A stretch of 64,000 bases of DNA. Origin: Lingula anatina. Taxonomy: Eukaryota > Brachiopoda > Lingulata > Lingulida > Lingulidae. Positions within the stretch are counted from its first letter, which is position 1. The number at the start of each line of letters is the position of its first letter. Shown here piece by piece: positions 11,201-17,663 of the stretch. The notes under the pieces were generated by a model. That model was not told where the DNA came from. It saw only the letters and a list, made by a program, of their open reading frames with translations, and ran no database searches. The DNA is taken from positions 32,969-96,968 of the forward strand of contig NW_019775593.1 of the NCBI RefSeq assembly GCF_001039355.2, given 5' to 3'. A program made the translations under genes and the position numbers.

Positions 11201-14200
11201 AGGCAGCTATAGATCAATTTTTCTCTCGTTTTGGAGTTCCTTTTGAAATTTTTACAGATCAAGGGAGAAATTTTGAATCAAAATTATTTTTAGAAGTGTG
11301 CCAGGTTTTAGGAATCTATAAAGCACGAACAACACCATACCGTCCCTCAAGTAATGGTCAAGTAGAACGCTACAATCGGACATTGATGGATGCAGTAAGG
11401 TGTTTTACAGAAAAGTCACAGAATACTTGGGATATGAATCTGCAACAAATAGCTGGAGCATTAAGAGCTTCAGTGAATAGGATGACGGGATTCACAGCAA
11501 ATAGACTAATGTTAGGTCGTGAGGTGAATGCACCTGCTGACTTAATGTTTCCTCAAAGGAGGAATGATTTTGATCCAGAAAACTATGCTGCACAGTTAGC
11601 TGAAAATATAAAGGAGGCACATGAAATTGCTCGCAGAAAGCTGCAAGCCGCTACTAAACGTATGAAAAGAGATTATGATCTCAGGATATTAGAAAGGACA
11701 TTTAAGGTTGGTGATGCAGTTTATATATTGGATACTGCAGATATTAAGGGCAAATGTAAAAAATTATGTCCACCTTGGAAAGGACCTGGGGTTATTGTAG
11801 CTAAATTAAGTTCTAATCTATTTCGAGTGAAGGTTAGAAATGCAGTGTTTGTGGCCAATCATGACCGACTTAAACCATGTAAAGACATGGAATTACCACA
11901 GTGGATTGGTCACTGGAGGAGAAATCCAGAAAGTCATGTGACCCGAAGGGGTGATGATAGAGTTTATTGTAACTGCAGACAGCCATGGAATGGCAGGTTT
12001 ATGATACAATGCGACTTCTGCAGTGAATGGTATCATGGATCTTGTGTGAATGTGACAGCCACTGATGCTTTGGAGATCAATAGATATAAATGTCCTGATT
12101 GTTTACGTAGAGCAAAAGTTCTAGGTTAGTAAAACTATTGGATTGGGAAAATTTATTTACTTGTGGTTAAAAGTAACTTAAGTGAATTTATTTCTTAATC
12201 ATTTATATTTTAGATGCCTAGAGCTGAAGACTGGAGAAAACTGGTGGAATGTTTTAAAGAAGACAACCGCCAGGGAAGACTCTCTTCTGCTAAAAAGTTA
12301 GCAGAGAGGTTAGCTATGTGCCCGCGTGATATGCTCGAGGAAGCAAAGGCTATCCTCAGAGTTCAATTAGATATAGCTAAAGGTAAGAAAAACAATAATT
12401 GGAGGAAGCAGGTGGCTCGGGACCTGAGGGAATTTGGTTTTGAGCGACATGAATGGATATGTGAAAATGTTTTTCACATTCCATTGCCTGCTAAGCATGG
12501 ACCCAGTTCAGAGTCTACTGGCCTAGAAATGTCAAAGGACATTAGGCTTAAGGATGACCCCACCATAACTCATCAAAGGGTGATTATGGGTGAAGAAATG
12601 GAAATTGGCTCTGATGAAGAGGAAGCATTATTATCTGGGATAACGCCTCCAGGAAATGCTAAATCAAAGTCAACTGAATCAACTGGTGCAGCAAAAGTAA
12701 CTTCAGAGATTAAAGAATCTCAGAAGTCAGATATTCAAATGGAAGTAGAGGCAGGGCACTCAAAGGAGTTGCCTAAATATATAGTGCCTATATATGAGCC
12801 CAGACATGGTATAGTGTCAAGAGAGAGTAAATCTACAGAAGGGGAAAGAAAATCATATAGGGGGAGGAAAGGCTCTCCTTATCATAAAGAATGGAAAAAA
12901 CAAAGAAGAAGTTCGCCCTCACCTAGGAGATATGAATATGGACAAGGTCGGGGAGGTTATTACCAAGGAAAGAAGGTAACGCATAGTTCACCAGCTGCGA
13001 AAGCGCCGCTTTCAGATAGAACAAGAGGATGTTTGCTGTCCTGGTGCAAAGGCCCAGATACAGCTGATCATGCATTTGAATGTCATCTACCTTTTATTTT
13101 CCATCCTATGTTACGAGGATCGGAAATTAATACACAAAGAGTAGCTGCCCTGCAAACATTAACTCGCAGGATAATGGGTGTGCGTAAAGACGTACCTGAC
13201 CTGAGCAGATTGGCTTTTATAAGAAATTCTGAGGAAAGCCTCATTTCTGGAGAAAAAGAAGCAAGAGAAGAATTTAGACAGCATTTGGGCGTATCTGAGG
13301 AAAGCCTCACATTACGTCTTTTGAATTGGAGAGTACTATTGGATCTCTTTTCCATGATTAGTAAGGAAATACAGGAACAGCTTAAACAGCTGTTTGAACC
13401 TGAAGCAGAGGAGATAAGGAAAGTGTCCCAAATTCCTGATGCATTCGATGCTCATTGCCATCTGGATCGAGCTCAAAAATTCTTAAAATTGCCTAAAGAG
13501 GCTGGATTACAAGAAATTATTGAATCTGTTCCAGTGGATAGCTGCAGGGTTAAAATCAAAGGATTTACTGCAGTATACTGTGATCCTGAAACGTATCCAA
13601 GTCCTGAGGTATGCAAAGGCATTCAGGAAATTGGAGGAGTAGTTGCTGTAGGAATGCACCCTAAACATCAAGTAAAAAGTGAAGAATGGGCCAGTTTCCA
13701 AAGGGTTGTGGCTCAACCAGAGGTGGCTGCATTAGGAGAAGTTGGATTTGACATGACTTGTAAGGTCTCGAAGTGGGATGAGCAACTTCAAAATTTAGAA
13801 ATTGCTCTATCTTTTCTTCAACCAGGAAAAGTCCTGGTACTGCATGGCCGTGGATTAAGGAACTCAAATGAAGCCGATGATGCAGCATGGAGAATTATTC
13901 TGAATGTTCTTCGTGTGGTGCCAGCTGTGGGTCAGGAAAGGCTGATCCATTGCCATTGCTTCCTTGGATCCATGGACCTAATGAGGTCATGGTTAAAACA
14001 CTTTCCGAATACTTACTTCGGAATAGCTGGAGCAGTACATCAGTTCAAAAGTGATACTAGATCTACTGCCTACAAGACTGTGTTTAGTATGCCATTAAAT
14101 AGAATGCTATTGGAGACAGACAGCCCATATTTTTCAAGAGAAGGTGAGGCTGCAACTACACCTGCTCATATAGGTCAAGTAGCAGAAGCAGTATCTGTGA

Positions 14201-16684
14201 TCAAAGGACAATCATGGAAAGAAATCATAGCAAAGGCTAGCAACAATGCTTACCGCCTATACGTAGAGCGGTTGGCACCAGAGAAATGAACTGAGGGTTT
14301 GTCGGGCCAGACTTAGTGCGACCTGTCCCGTGATAGCGGCAGGTGTATGAACGATACTACTGTCCGCGAGTGCTACCTACGCAGACTATGGAAAGTATAT
14401 TCCTAGAAAGGTGAGGGATTACTTTTTTCTTATTAAGTTATGAAAAACAATTCCATAAAATATGATGACAGTGAAACCTCCTCCTCTTCATTGTTTTTGA
14501 AACTGTCCTCATGTTCACTGTGGAAAGTTTTTCATAAGCCTAGTTCAATTCTTGGAATTTCTTAGAGTTGGCCTCTTTATCATCTTATCTAAGATGTTAC
14601 AATGCCAACCTTTTATAAGCCTGATTGATTTCTACTTTAACGCCATGGTATTGTTATTCCTTCCTATCCATCTTTCTTCTAGGAAAAGGAATATTAATAC
14701 CTCCTATCACGTTCCTATACGAATTTCTCGGGTAGTGTTTCTCTTCACGCATGAGTTTCTTGTGGTGTAATTGGATTCTGATTGTTATTTAACTTATCAT
14801 ATTAAGCTGTTATATCAATTTCACTTTCTCGTTGGTGGGTTTATATCTACTTTTTCTAAATTCTGAAGTCTTTTCAGAAGTTAATTCTTTTGCTATGAAG
14901 ATGTATAGAAATTGTCTCCTCTGTATTTTTATCTTATGGATTTTATCAAGTGATTATGGATAAGTCTTTTTGGATAAAGTGGGGGAGAGTGTAGTGCCAA
15001 CGGGTATGTTTATGTCTCAATCTGGAAAGGCAGATCACGTGTGAGGACTGAAAGTGAGGCAGATAGACAGATTACATGCCGGACTTCTATATGAAGAGAC
15101 GTGCTATTCGAGACACTACAAAATTGACTACTAGGTACAAGCTAAAGAGCTTAAAAGGTAAGAGACTTTGTTATTACCTTAAATAGAATCCAAAGGGAAT
15201 TCTATACTCTCATATTTCTTCAATTAATATACTATTGCTATTTGATGTAACCTAAACATTTTCATTTCAGCATTCTGTGCGTTGAAAGCTTATAATGAAT
15301 GAAAAGTCAATCACGTAACCAGTGATTCCATTGATAGTAAGTTCTAGGTTGATATGATAATACAGAAATATTTTGTGGTACAATTTGTTTAAGTTAGTTT
15401 ATTTAAATAATTAAATGAACTTATTCCTTGGCTTATTCAAGGACCAAACATTTCTGATCGGAGAGTCTATATATTTAAATCTTGAACATATGTATAACAT
15501 TTAAAATTTACCAAAATTTGGTACATTCCGCATAATATGAACAGGCCAAGGTGTACATGTACGATACGCGGGCGAATATCAGAGAACTGACAGCTAAGGA
15601 CTCGTTCCCAATGAAACTATCATTCTACGTAGGTCGATCAAACTCCGCGGGGTCTGTAGCTGACTGACAGATTAGCTAGCCTCCTCCCGGCGACGGGTAG
15701 AATACAGAAAACCTGGTGATTATACAAGTAGGCTACCTTGAAAACTCAAGGAGGCGTATTAATCTGTTAATCTGATTGCATTCAGCGAGAGTCCCCGCGG
15801 AGTTGGATCGATCTGCGTAGAACTTAAGTTGCATTTGGAATGAGCCCTAAGTCATGTTGTCACTGATTTCGATCGTGCAGTGGGTCAATCTAAAGAGGTG
15901 TATGAGACCTCATATCTTCTAGGCCAATCTTATCAGTCCATCAGGGTACTTTAACCTCTGACCTCGGGATTTCCCACCGGGATATACACATATATAGCAT
16001 GTATAGTATGTTCTCAAAATATAGTATGTTCTCAAAATAATGTAAATGCTGGAAGGCTAAATTATTGACTTCAGTAGATTTGCTGTAGGAAATCCCCAGC
16101 CCTGAGATAGGAGTATTTATAAACATACGCATCTAGCGATTTATCTCCTTCCATTTTCTCACCTTACAGTCACATTGAATTCATATTTTCATATTTAGTA
16201 ATGGCGATTGTGAGTGTATTTCACAATGCTATTATTGTTTATCAAATAATCAAAGATTATTTAAAATTGCGTGGCATCGATTAATGGCAAAACATTTTCT
16301 TTTTCGCTCTGAATAACCCATTTGACAAATAACATATATGATTCAGCTGTGGTTGTCTCACCACTTCATAGATAATCCTGCAGCGCGTTCTTCAATATCG
16401 GCTCCGCTGATGGGCTCAGTTTAAAATCTGACAGTTTAATTTAACAGTCCAAATATATAGTATTTGAAAGTATATTGAATTATATGCTCTCATGCCACGC
16501 TGTAGATTCAACTAGGAAAATATTACAGCTGAACCTTATCCCCTTCAAGATTCCGCATTACGTATAACTGTAGATTAACTATGACGGACCTTACCTGTAG
16601 CTGCTGTCCTATCGGTTGACCACTCCCAAACAGACTTCCTAAAAGAGCGTCAACTTGAGGTGTTGTGTCTTGAACGGCTGCCAT
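2202..16684 (-). CDS. Unrecognised helical protein gene (5 exons seen, about 320 aa)
   Basis: The gene runs right to left: exon 1 at 16595-16684, exon 2 at 4714-4780, exon 3 at 3783-4321, exon 4 ending at 2982 and exon 5 at 2202-2286. Donors and acceptors are canonical, and phases agree at every junction except 3/4. The protein is about 320 residues, charged and mostly helical. Heptad-like segments (ELKSIDAELSSIEEDISNL; LDKKLKDLEEW) flank two short apolar stretches (AVCVLSVAASVYKMY; NVVNFAIPAVYGAAGVG). There is no signal peptide and no recognised catalytic motif. The apolar segments between long helices could allow membrane contact, but that is inference and I assign no family. A plus-strand retrotransposon fills most of intron 1. 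Confidence 0.7.
2982..3182 (-). CDS. Small helical gene, exon 4 (5' boundary uncertain)
   Basis: It encodes ...FEAAMTGDFVSPAMNVV then IPAVYGAAGVGHLGVAAYC and VEVEARLRKGEELQIK, with donor AAA|GTAAGA at 2980-2981. The best-looking acceptor (tcattatag) gives an exon ending at 3182, but its phase does not match exon 3. An acceptor at AAG|GGC (exon to 3160) restores phase 0 but lacks a pyrimidine tract. A missed small exon in 3183-3780 would also resolve this. Confidence 0.6.
3430..3560. other. Short GC-rich island in intron 3
   Basis: This is a locally GC-rich patch in AT-rich DNA. On the minus strand it has an open frame that includes LACIGKLTEQQKQLTGKRN; on the plus strand it is open too. It might be an unplaced exon of the flanking gene or a degraded insert. 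No splice-phase solution that I tried joins it cleanly to exons 3 and 4. Confidence 0.25.
3652..3693. repeat. (AAT)n microsatellite
   Basis: About 14 trinucleotide units of AAT/ATA with one interruption, inside intron 3 of the small helical gene. Confidence 0.9.
3783..4321 (-). CDS. Small helical gene, exon 3 (main coding exon)
   Basis: This 539-nt exon adds 179 whole codons plus the split glycine. The acceptor (ctgttaaag) precedes GT-GGT-TGG, giving GGWDAIGKLIEQAVHPVE, and the donor is CAG|GTAAAT at 3781-3782. It is rich in Lys, Glu and helix formers, with three cysteines in the middle and an apolar stretch AVCVLSVAASVYKMY. The gene structure supports starting upstream in exon 1, not at the internal Met. 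Confidence 0.75.
4714..4780 (-). CDS. Small helical gene, exon 2
   Basis: 67 nt, reading QTQTILQTLKNEDSQNSS. The acceptor is ctctccctag and the donor is AATG|GTAAGT. Phase 0 in and phase 1 out match exons 1 and 3. The retrotransposon lies between this exon and exon 1. Confidence 0.7.
5318..5321 (+). repeat. Target-site duplication, left (CTCT)
   Basis: CTCT abuts the left LTR and is repeated at 15207-15210 after the right LTR. A 4-bp duplication is normal for Ty3/gypsy integration. Confidence 0.75.
5322..5538 (+). repeat. Left LTR (217 bp)
   Basis: It begins TGTAGTGCC and ends ATTCTATA, so the terminal dinucleotides are TG...TA and not TG...CA. I find no difference from the right LTR when the two are read side by side. 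It contains a CACGTG E-box at 5368-5373 and a TATA-like tctatatgaa near 5419. No AATAAA was seen. It should hold the promoter for the genomic RNA. Confidence 0.95.
5540..5550 (+). promoter_or_regulatory. Primer-binding site, tRNA-Ser(GCU) type
   Basis: TGGCGACGAGG starts two bases after the LTR and is complementary to a tRNA 3' end reading CCTCGTCGCCA. That matches the 3' end of animal tRNA-Ser(GCU) as I recall it. It should prime minus-strand DNA synthesis. Confidence 0.75.
5611..5618 (+). promoter_or_regulatory. Candidate splice donor in the retroelement leader
   Basis: AG|GTAAGT is a full-consensus 5' splice site in the untranslated leader, about 200 nt upstream of gag. Paired with the acceptor at 12212-12213, it would remove gag and pol and bring the leader to the TatD ORF. 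Confidence 0.5.
5819..7726 (+). CDS. gag: Gag polyprotein with HhH-like N-terminus and CCHC knuckle
   Basis: This 635-residue structural protein packages the element's RNA. I start at the ATG at 5819; the frame extends to 5795 but the codon there is GTG. Residues 10-50 contain DLQLQDIPGVTSG followed by a second helix, resembling a ComEA-type helix-hairpin-helix. Residues about 138-260 hold a 20-residue tandem repeat around FQHVSSNVYPEVQRNP. The capsid-like region follows (SWAAFKLVFLRHAEREGWD onward). The tail is RGRGRGRG-rich and ends in one zinc knuckle, C600-x2-C603-x4-H608-x4-C613. The last 61 nt overlap the open pol frame. Ty3/gypsy Gags are usually shorter, and the repeat accounts for much of the extra length. 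Confidence 0.9.
   Translation: MAGHVDRFYINYATDLQLQDIPGVTSGQARLLYLLRTQRGNLTKDLVEEWLEVQLSPMALSVIDFSPNPHLSGSVDSRSYWIPNLGQNWLWQSAKKLFSSGKRKPTLLQTASTPFQSVAKNSETSESTYLKTPIQNIPQFQNVSSNVYPEVQRNPTSPQFQHVSSNVYPEVQRNPNIPQFQHVSSNVYPEVQRNPNIPQFQHVSSNVYPEVQRNPTRPQFQHVSSNVYPEVQRNPTRTHFQNFPSNFNPEIQRNPHFQSVTINPEVQSNPMNPHLQNLSINPEVQRNQDNPIFVNSNFGPNIASTPAFPINTMGGENYYHSQESPMQIDQPSIPNISAFRRKICPPKNLTFNGKTSWAAFKLVFLRHAEREGWDSSMCLDGLCLCLSGKAQECCVNVTKREGMLTYKGLLEELEMCYGETDTPVTVRSRLQNSLQSETESVDEWGVRVLRLASQAYPSLPKSFVDSEAVNRFCAGMLDPEAGQAIYLQRPPNLHEAMLLAKMHRELKVTMETKKGRTMTKRVNIVTQQPDINDEKSSINISDMVTFKEELGNVQKALKDIKYKMDQRPMASGGRGIQRNFNPNPSYAGRGRGRGRGYVNCFSCGAGGHFARECPSNIQGNGRGPGTQANPRPKTQ
6230..6529 (+). repeat. 60-bp tandem repeat within gag (5 near-identical copies)
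   Basis: Five consecutive 60-bp units encode a 20-residue period centred on SSNVYPEVQRNP. Two or three diverged copies follow to about 6690 (NPEIQRNP, NPEVQSNP, NPEVQRNQ). The near-identity of the first five suggests recent expansion by slippage or unequal exchange. The repeat is also open in a second frame, which produces a false ORF. Confidence 0.95.
7672..7678 (+). promoter_or_regulatory. -1 frameshift heptamer G GGA AAT
   Basis: It fits X XXY YYZ in the gag frame (CAG GGA AAT). Slipping back one base enters the pol frame, which is open from 7666 with no stop. About 8 nt downstream a GC-rich stretch has two GGCC blocks (7687-7690 and 7700-7703) that could form a stem. Expected product: a Gag-Pol fusion. 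Confidence 0.6.
7810..12129 (+). CDS. pol: Pol polyprotein: PR-RT-RNaseH-IN plus PHD finger
   Basis: 1,439 residues from the first ATG; the frame is open from 7666, so it may be made only as a Gag-Pol fusion. Protease active site LDTAADVTIL (D49). RT has FLDD at 519-522. RNase H has DTDAS (665-669). Between RNase H and integrase lies CGGCDYC. Integrase has a zinc-binding N-terminus (H1021, H1027, C1058, C1061), catalytic D1090, D1150 and E1186 with 35 residues between the last two, and a GPY/F-like module (PPWKGPGVIVAKLSSNLFRV). The last 55 residues form a PHD finger with ligands C1387, C1389, C1401, C1404, H1409, C1412, C1428, C1431. It copies the element's RNA to DNA and inserts it; the PHD finger may read histone H3 tails to choose sites. 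Confidence 0.95.
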   Translation: MEGDVNIKMQRNREVKSDKSEIVLCNIVSSSCLTLKIQVGDKEIKAVLDTAADVTILSDKVYESMKNPPRKLNDVKMLCAGRKMTMEGFTAGPLKLKIGNKWYQEQVYVAPIEQDMLLGLDLLTQRGQAIIDTQNRTLHYDGMTLTMDNDPKGTSPQVARVKVLKRQVIPPNSIVKVQCVMDVNLIDYVIEPTEGMKGKFLIPRVIRNAGTEPIMVLINPSYRHRLLKKGAEIGRAFVYDQIMTSGKEEEQVMLPSCNTCYDISEHKDATKLAKATLEKHATSRKGNPVTKRVNKITIDENEINDKMYVPPHLQQVFKESCTELKVGQCEQLSQVLREYQDVFAKDEFDLGNFTAIEHVIETSGAKPIKQRMRRTPICFADEEGAHLQKMLQAGVIKESTSDWASPPVLIRKKDGSVRWCIDYRALNEVTVKDVFPLPLVDDCLDTLSGNVYFSKLDANSAYWQVPIREEDRKKTAFITKYGLYEHVRMAFGLCGAPATYARIMNLVFRGMTWETVLAFLDDIVVLGKSFNDHLKNLREALTRFRAYGLKLKPKKCAFLQKKIEFLGRTVTGDTLAVSDHDVKIVKDWPTPQTSKEVERFMGLANYHRAFIKDFSKIATPLYAVTGKKNFQWEEKQEVAFNRLKEALTTPPVLAVPTGTDEFILDTDASEYAIGAELIQVQNGQEKVIAYSSYGLTKEQRRYCTTRKELLAVVRFTRQFRHYLLGKPFKVRTDHSSLRWLMRFREPQGQLARWMEELSQYNMVLSHRAGRKHGNADALSRVSHTGQCVNISTKGRLVDLPCGGCDYCKRAQKNWARFEEEVDDVVPLAARGVNSQRAIDIQGEDFSSDQICNNGKTVYTVTVDSEREYTEPEVLGERVDGIMEVMPEFKVMQCIIDNIPWDPGELIQVNMVKTSHQASGGAAQKADDSSSPLTSWGYSVDEVKQAQSADSELKVIIDYKVDATKPDQSTLFRGSQALKAYWLNRDLFTIINDILYWCDPISEDKRLVLPSSWREEAMRMHHCLPSAGHQGAKRTKERLKERFYWYGMGREIDNFVMGCPRCNQNKKSSRQGKVPLREFQAGAPMERVHLDFLGPLPKTAKGNEYILMMVDQFTKWVECIPLPSQSAEETAKAAIDQFFSRFGVPFEIFTDQGRNFESKLFLEVCQVLGIYKARTTPYRPSSNGQVERYNRTLMDAVRCFTEKSQNTWDMNLQQIAGALRASVNRMTGFTANRLMLGREVNAPADLMFPQRRNDFDPENYAAQLAENIKEAHEIARRKLQAATKRMKRDYDLRILERTFKVGDAVYILDTADIKGKCKKLCPPWKGPGVIVAKLSSNLFRVKVRNAVFVANHDRLKPCKDMELPQWIGHWRRNPESHVTRRGDDRVYCNCRQPWNGRFMIQCDFCSEWYHGSCVNVTATDALEINRYKCPDCLRRAKVLG
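11959..12105 (+). other. PHD finger region of Pol
   Basis: VYCNCRQPW, FMIQCDFCSEWYHGSC and YKCPDC give a full C4HC3 set. The pattern YCxCRxP...FMIxCxxCxxWxHGxCV is that of KDM7/PHF8/PHF2 and KDM2-type PHD fingers, which bind H3K4me3. The Tyr, Met and Trp that would form the methyl-lysine cage are present. Binding itself is inferred. Confidence 0.85.
12182..12213 (+). promoter_or_regulatory. Candidate splice acceptor abutting the TatD ORF
   Basis: A T-rich tract with a branch-point-like cttaat ends in atattttag directly before the ATG at 12214. This is good 3' splice site context and fits a spliced subgenomic RNA for the third ORF. Confidence 0.55.
12214..14289 (+). CDS. ORF3: TatD-family nuclease domain fused to novel N-terminal region
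   Basis: 691 residues in the env position, with no signal peptide or membrane segment. The C-terminal part (about 405-688) is a TatD metal-dependent hydrolase: FDAHCHLD (H414, H416), ALGEVGFD (E509), VLHGRG (H544), IHCHCFLG (H581) and LLETDSPY (D636). All metal ligands known for TatD DNases are kept. TatD enzymes act as 3'-5' exonucleases and AP-type nucleases on DNA. The N-terminal part is unrecognised: a helical start, an acidic linker (GSDEEEALL), a basic RS/RG-rich segment near 215-255 (RRSSPSPRRYEYGQGRGG) and a possible zinc site C273-x4-C278-x7-H286-x3-C290. It could trim cDNA ends, remove flaps or attack competing DNA, but none of this is shown by the sequence. Confidence 0.88.
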   Translation: MPRAEDWRKLVECFKEDNRQGRLSSAKKLAERLAMCPRDMLEEAKAILRVQLDIAKGKKNNNWRKQVARDLREFGFERHEWICENVFHIPLPAKHGPSSESTGLEMSKDIRLKDDPTITHQRVIMGEEMEIGSDEEEALLSGITPPGNAKSKSTESTGAAKVTSEIKESQKSDIQMEVEAGHSKELPKYIVPIYEPRHGIVSRESKSTEGERKSYRGRKGSPYHKEWKKQRRSSPSPRRYEYGQGRGGYYQGKKVTHSSPAAKAPLSDRTRGCLLSWCKGPDTADHAFECHLPFIFHPMLRGSEINTQRVAALQTLTRRIMGVRKDVPDLSRLAFIRNSEESLISGEKEAREEFRQHLGVSEESLTLRLLNWRVLLDLFSMISKEIQEQLKQLFEPEAEEIRKVSQIPDAFDAHCHLDRAQKFLKLPKEAGLQEIIESVPVDSCRVKIKGFTAVYCDPETYPSPEVCKGIQEIGGVVAVGMHPKHQVKSEEWASFQRVVAQPEVAALGEVGFDMTCKVSKWDEQLQNLEIALSFLQPGKVLVLHGRGLRNSNEADDAAWRIILNVLRVVPAVGQERLIHCHCFLGSMDLMRSWLKHFPNTYFGIAGAVHQFKSDTRSTAYKTVFSMPLNRMLLETDSPYFSREGEAATTPAHIGQVAEAVSVIKGQSWKEIIAKASNNAYRLYVERLAPEK
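14290..14975 (+). other. Untranslated 3' region of the retroelement
   Basis: Non-coding DNA between ORF3 and the polypurine tract. A short hairpin can form at about 14319-14342 (ACCTG ... CAGGT with an inner CCG/CGG). The 72-codon ORF at 14552-14770 looks like chance. A possible donor AAG|GTGAGG lies near 14409. Confidence 0.5.
14976..14989 (+). promoter_or_regulatory. Polypurine tract
   Basis: aaagtgggggagag lies directly against the right LTR, where the plus-strand primer is expected. All but one base are purines. Confidence 0.8.
14990..15206 (+). repeat. Right LTR (217 bp)
   Basis: Same length and, by eye, the same sequence as the left LTR. It is followed by CTCT at 15207-15210. It should supply RNA 3'-end formation, but no AATAAA was seen. 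Confidence 0.95.
15594..15851. mobile_element. Foldback/MITE-like element A
   Basis: The left arm (taaggactcgttcccaatg... at 15594) and the reverse complement of the right arm (ending tgagccctaa near 15850) align over about 90 nt. They share CTACGYAGRTCGATC and AACTCCGCGGGG. A half copy lies at 62341-62440. It has no coding capacity and is non-autonomous. The transposase family is not determined. Confidence 0.75.
16595..16684 (-). CDS. Small helical gene, exon 1
   Basis: It encodes MAAVQDTTPQ...GQQLQ (30 codons) up to the donor CAG|GTAAGG at 16593-16594. An upstream in-frame ATG at 16723 lies between this start and the TATA box, so it would fall upstream of a start site set by that TATA. I therefore chose the second Met at 16684. 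Confidence 0.7.
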
Positions 16685-16726
16685 CGCTTTCGCAGAATGG
16701 ACTGGGAAGATCGTGACTGGCACAAG

Positions 16727-16734
16727 TATTTATA
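16727..16734 (-). promoter_or_regulatory. TATA box of the small helical gene
   Basis: TATAAATA on the minus strand, 43 nt upstream of the chosen ATG. Transcription would start near 16700, leaving a short 5' UTR. Confidence 0.6.
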
Positions 16735-17663
16735 TGATGTGAAAGTGTATGTTGTTTGGAAAATTTCCAGAGAGCAAAAATAACCTTCGGTTTTTCCAAT
16801 TGGAATTTTTGCTTAGTCGTCCTTCGCGCTAGCACGAATCAACCGTTATTTTTCGAGTAATTCTGAGTGGATCTGTTTCAATATTGGAAAACACAAAAGA
16901 TTTTAGGTCAATACACGACTAGCTGATTGCCTCGCGCGTATAGAAAAACATCAAATGATTCATCAAAACATATCTCCTCCGCAGGCGGGGACAATACAAC
17001 CCCAAGATGAGTCATGCGTGCGGGATTTTGATGACTATTTTGGTACTGGAATTTCCAAAAAAGTGGTTCTTGGAAAGATTTTTTACTGGGCCAGATTGCT
17101 TGGTTTTATGTGCTATTGGTAAATTTATTCTGAGAATAATGTGACGGTGGGAGGGTATTAGAATTCTTTGATATTTTCATACATTACTTTACATACATCG
17201 GATGCATACTATCTAAATGGGAATTTAAAATTAATTTTACAGCAGTTGTTAATGGACACCTGTGATATTTAACTATTATTTTCAAAAGTTAACTCAGCCA
17301 TTGATTGAACTTTCCTTCTCAAATCACGATCCACTGAAGACAAGTTTTCCTGCATTTTATTTCAAACTGCAATGTATAGGATCGGGATTGAGGCATGAGT
17401 GACACAATAGAGGAAGTTATACAATGCCAAATATATTTTCATTTATATGGTTATTGGTCTGGTCAAACTTATGTAGAGAAACAGACATTTTGCTGTCAAC
17501 TTATCGATATCATATATTTTTATTGGCATAAAGATTTGCATAATGAATGATAATACATTCATATCAACGAAAACCAAGAAAGCGGCGTTACTGTGCCGAT
17601 AACCGGTGACAGAGCCTTAGTAAATCCACAAGACGAATGTTGATAATGTACAACGTAATTTAA

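Larger units (their letters stand above)
5322..15206 (+). mobile_element. Complete Ty3/gypsy LTR retrotransposon with TatD ORF
   Basis: A 9,885-bp element with identical 217-bp LTRs, CTCT target duplication, primer-binding site, three long uninterrupted ORFs and a polypurine tract. The pol order protease, RT, RNase H, integrase identifies Ty3/gypsy. Three additions are atypical: an HhH-like N-terminus on Gag, a PHD finger at the end of Pol, and a third ORF carrying a TatD nuclease domain where env would sit. It lies antisense in intron 1 of the minus-strand helical gene. Identical LTRs and intact frames indicate a very recent insertion, so the family may still be active. Whether the element is fixed or polymorphic cannot be told from one sequence. 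Confidence 0.95.

Noticed and set aside
16685-16723. Upstream ATG extending the small helical protein by 13 residues
   Set aside because: It lies only 4 nt downstream of the TATA box, ahead of the expected transcription start.
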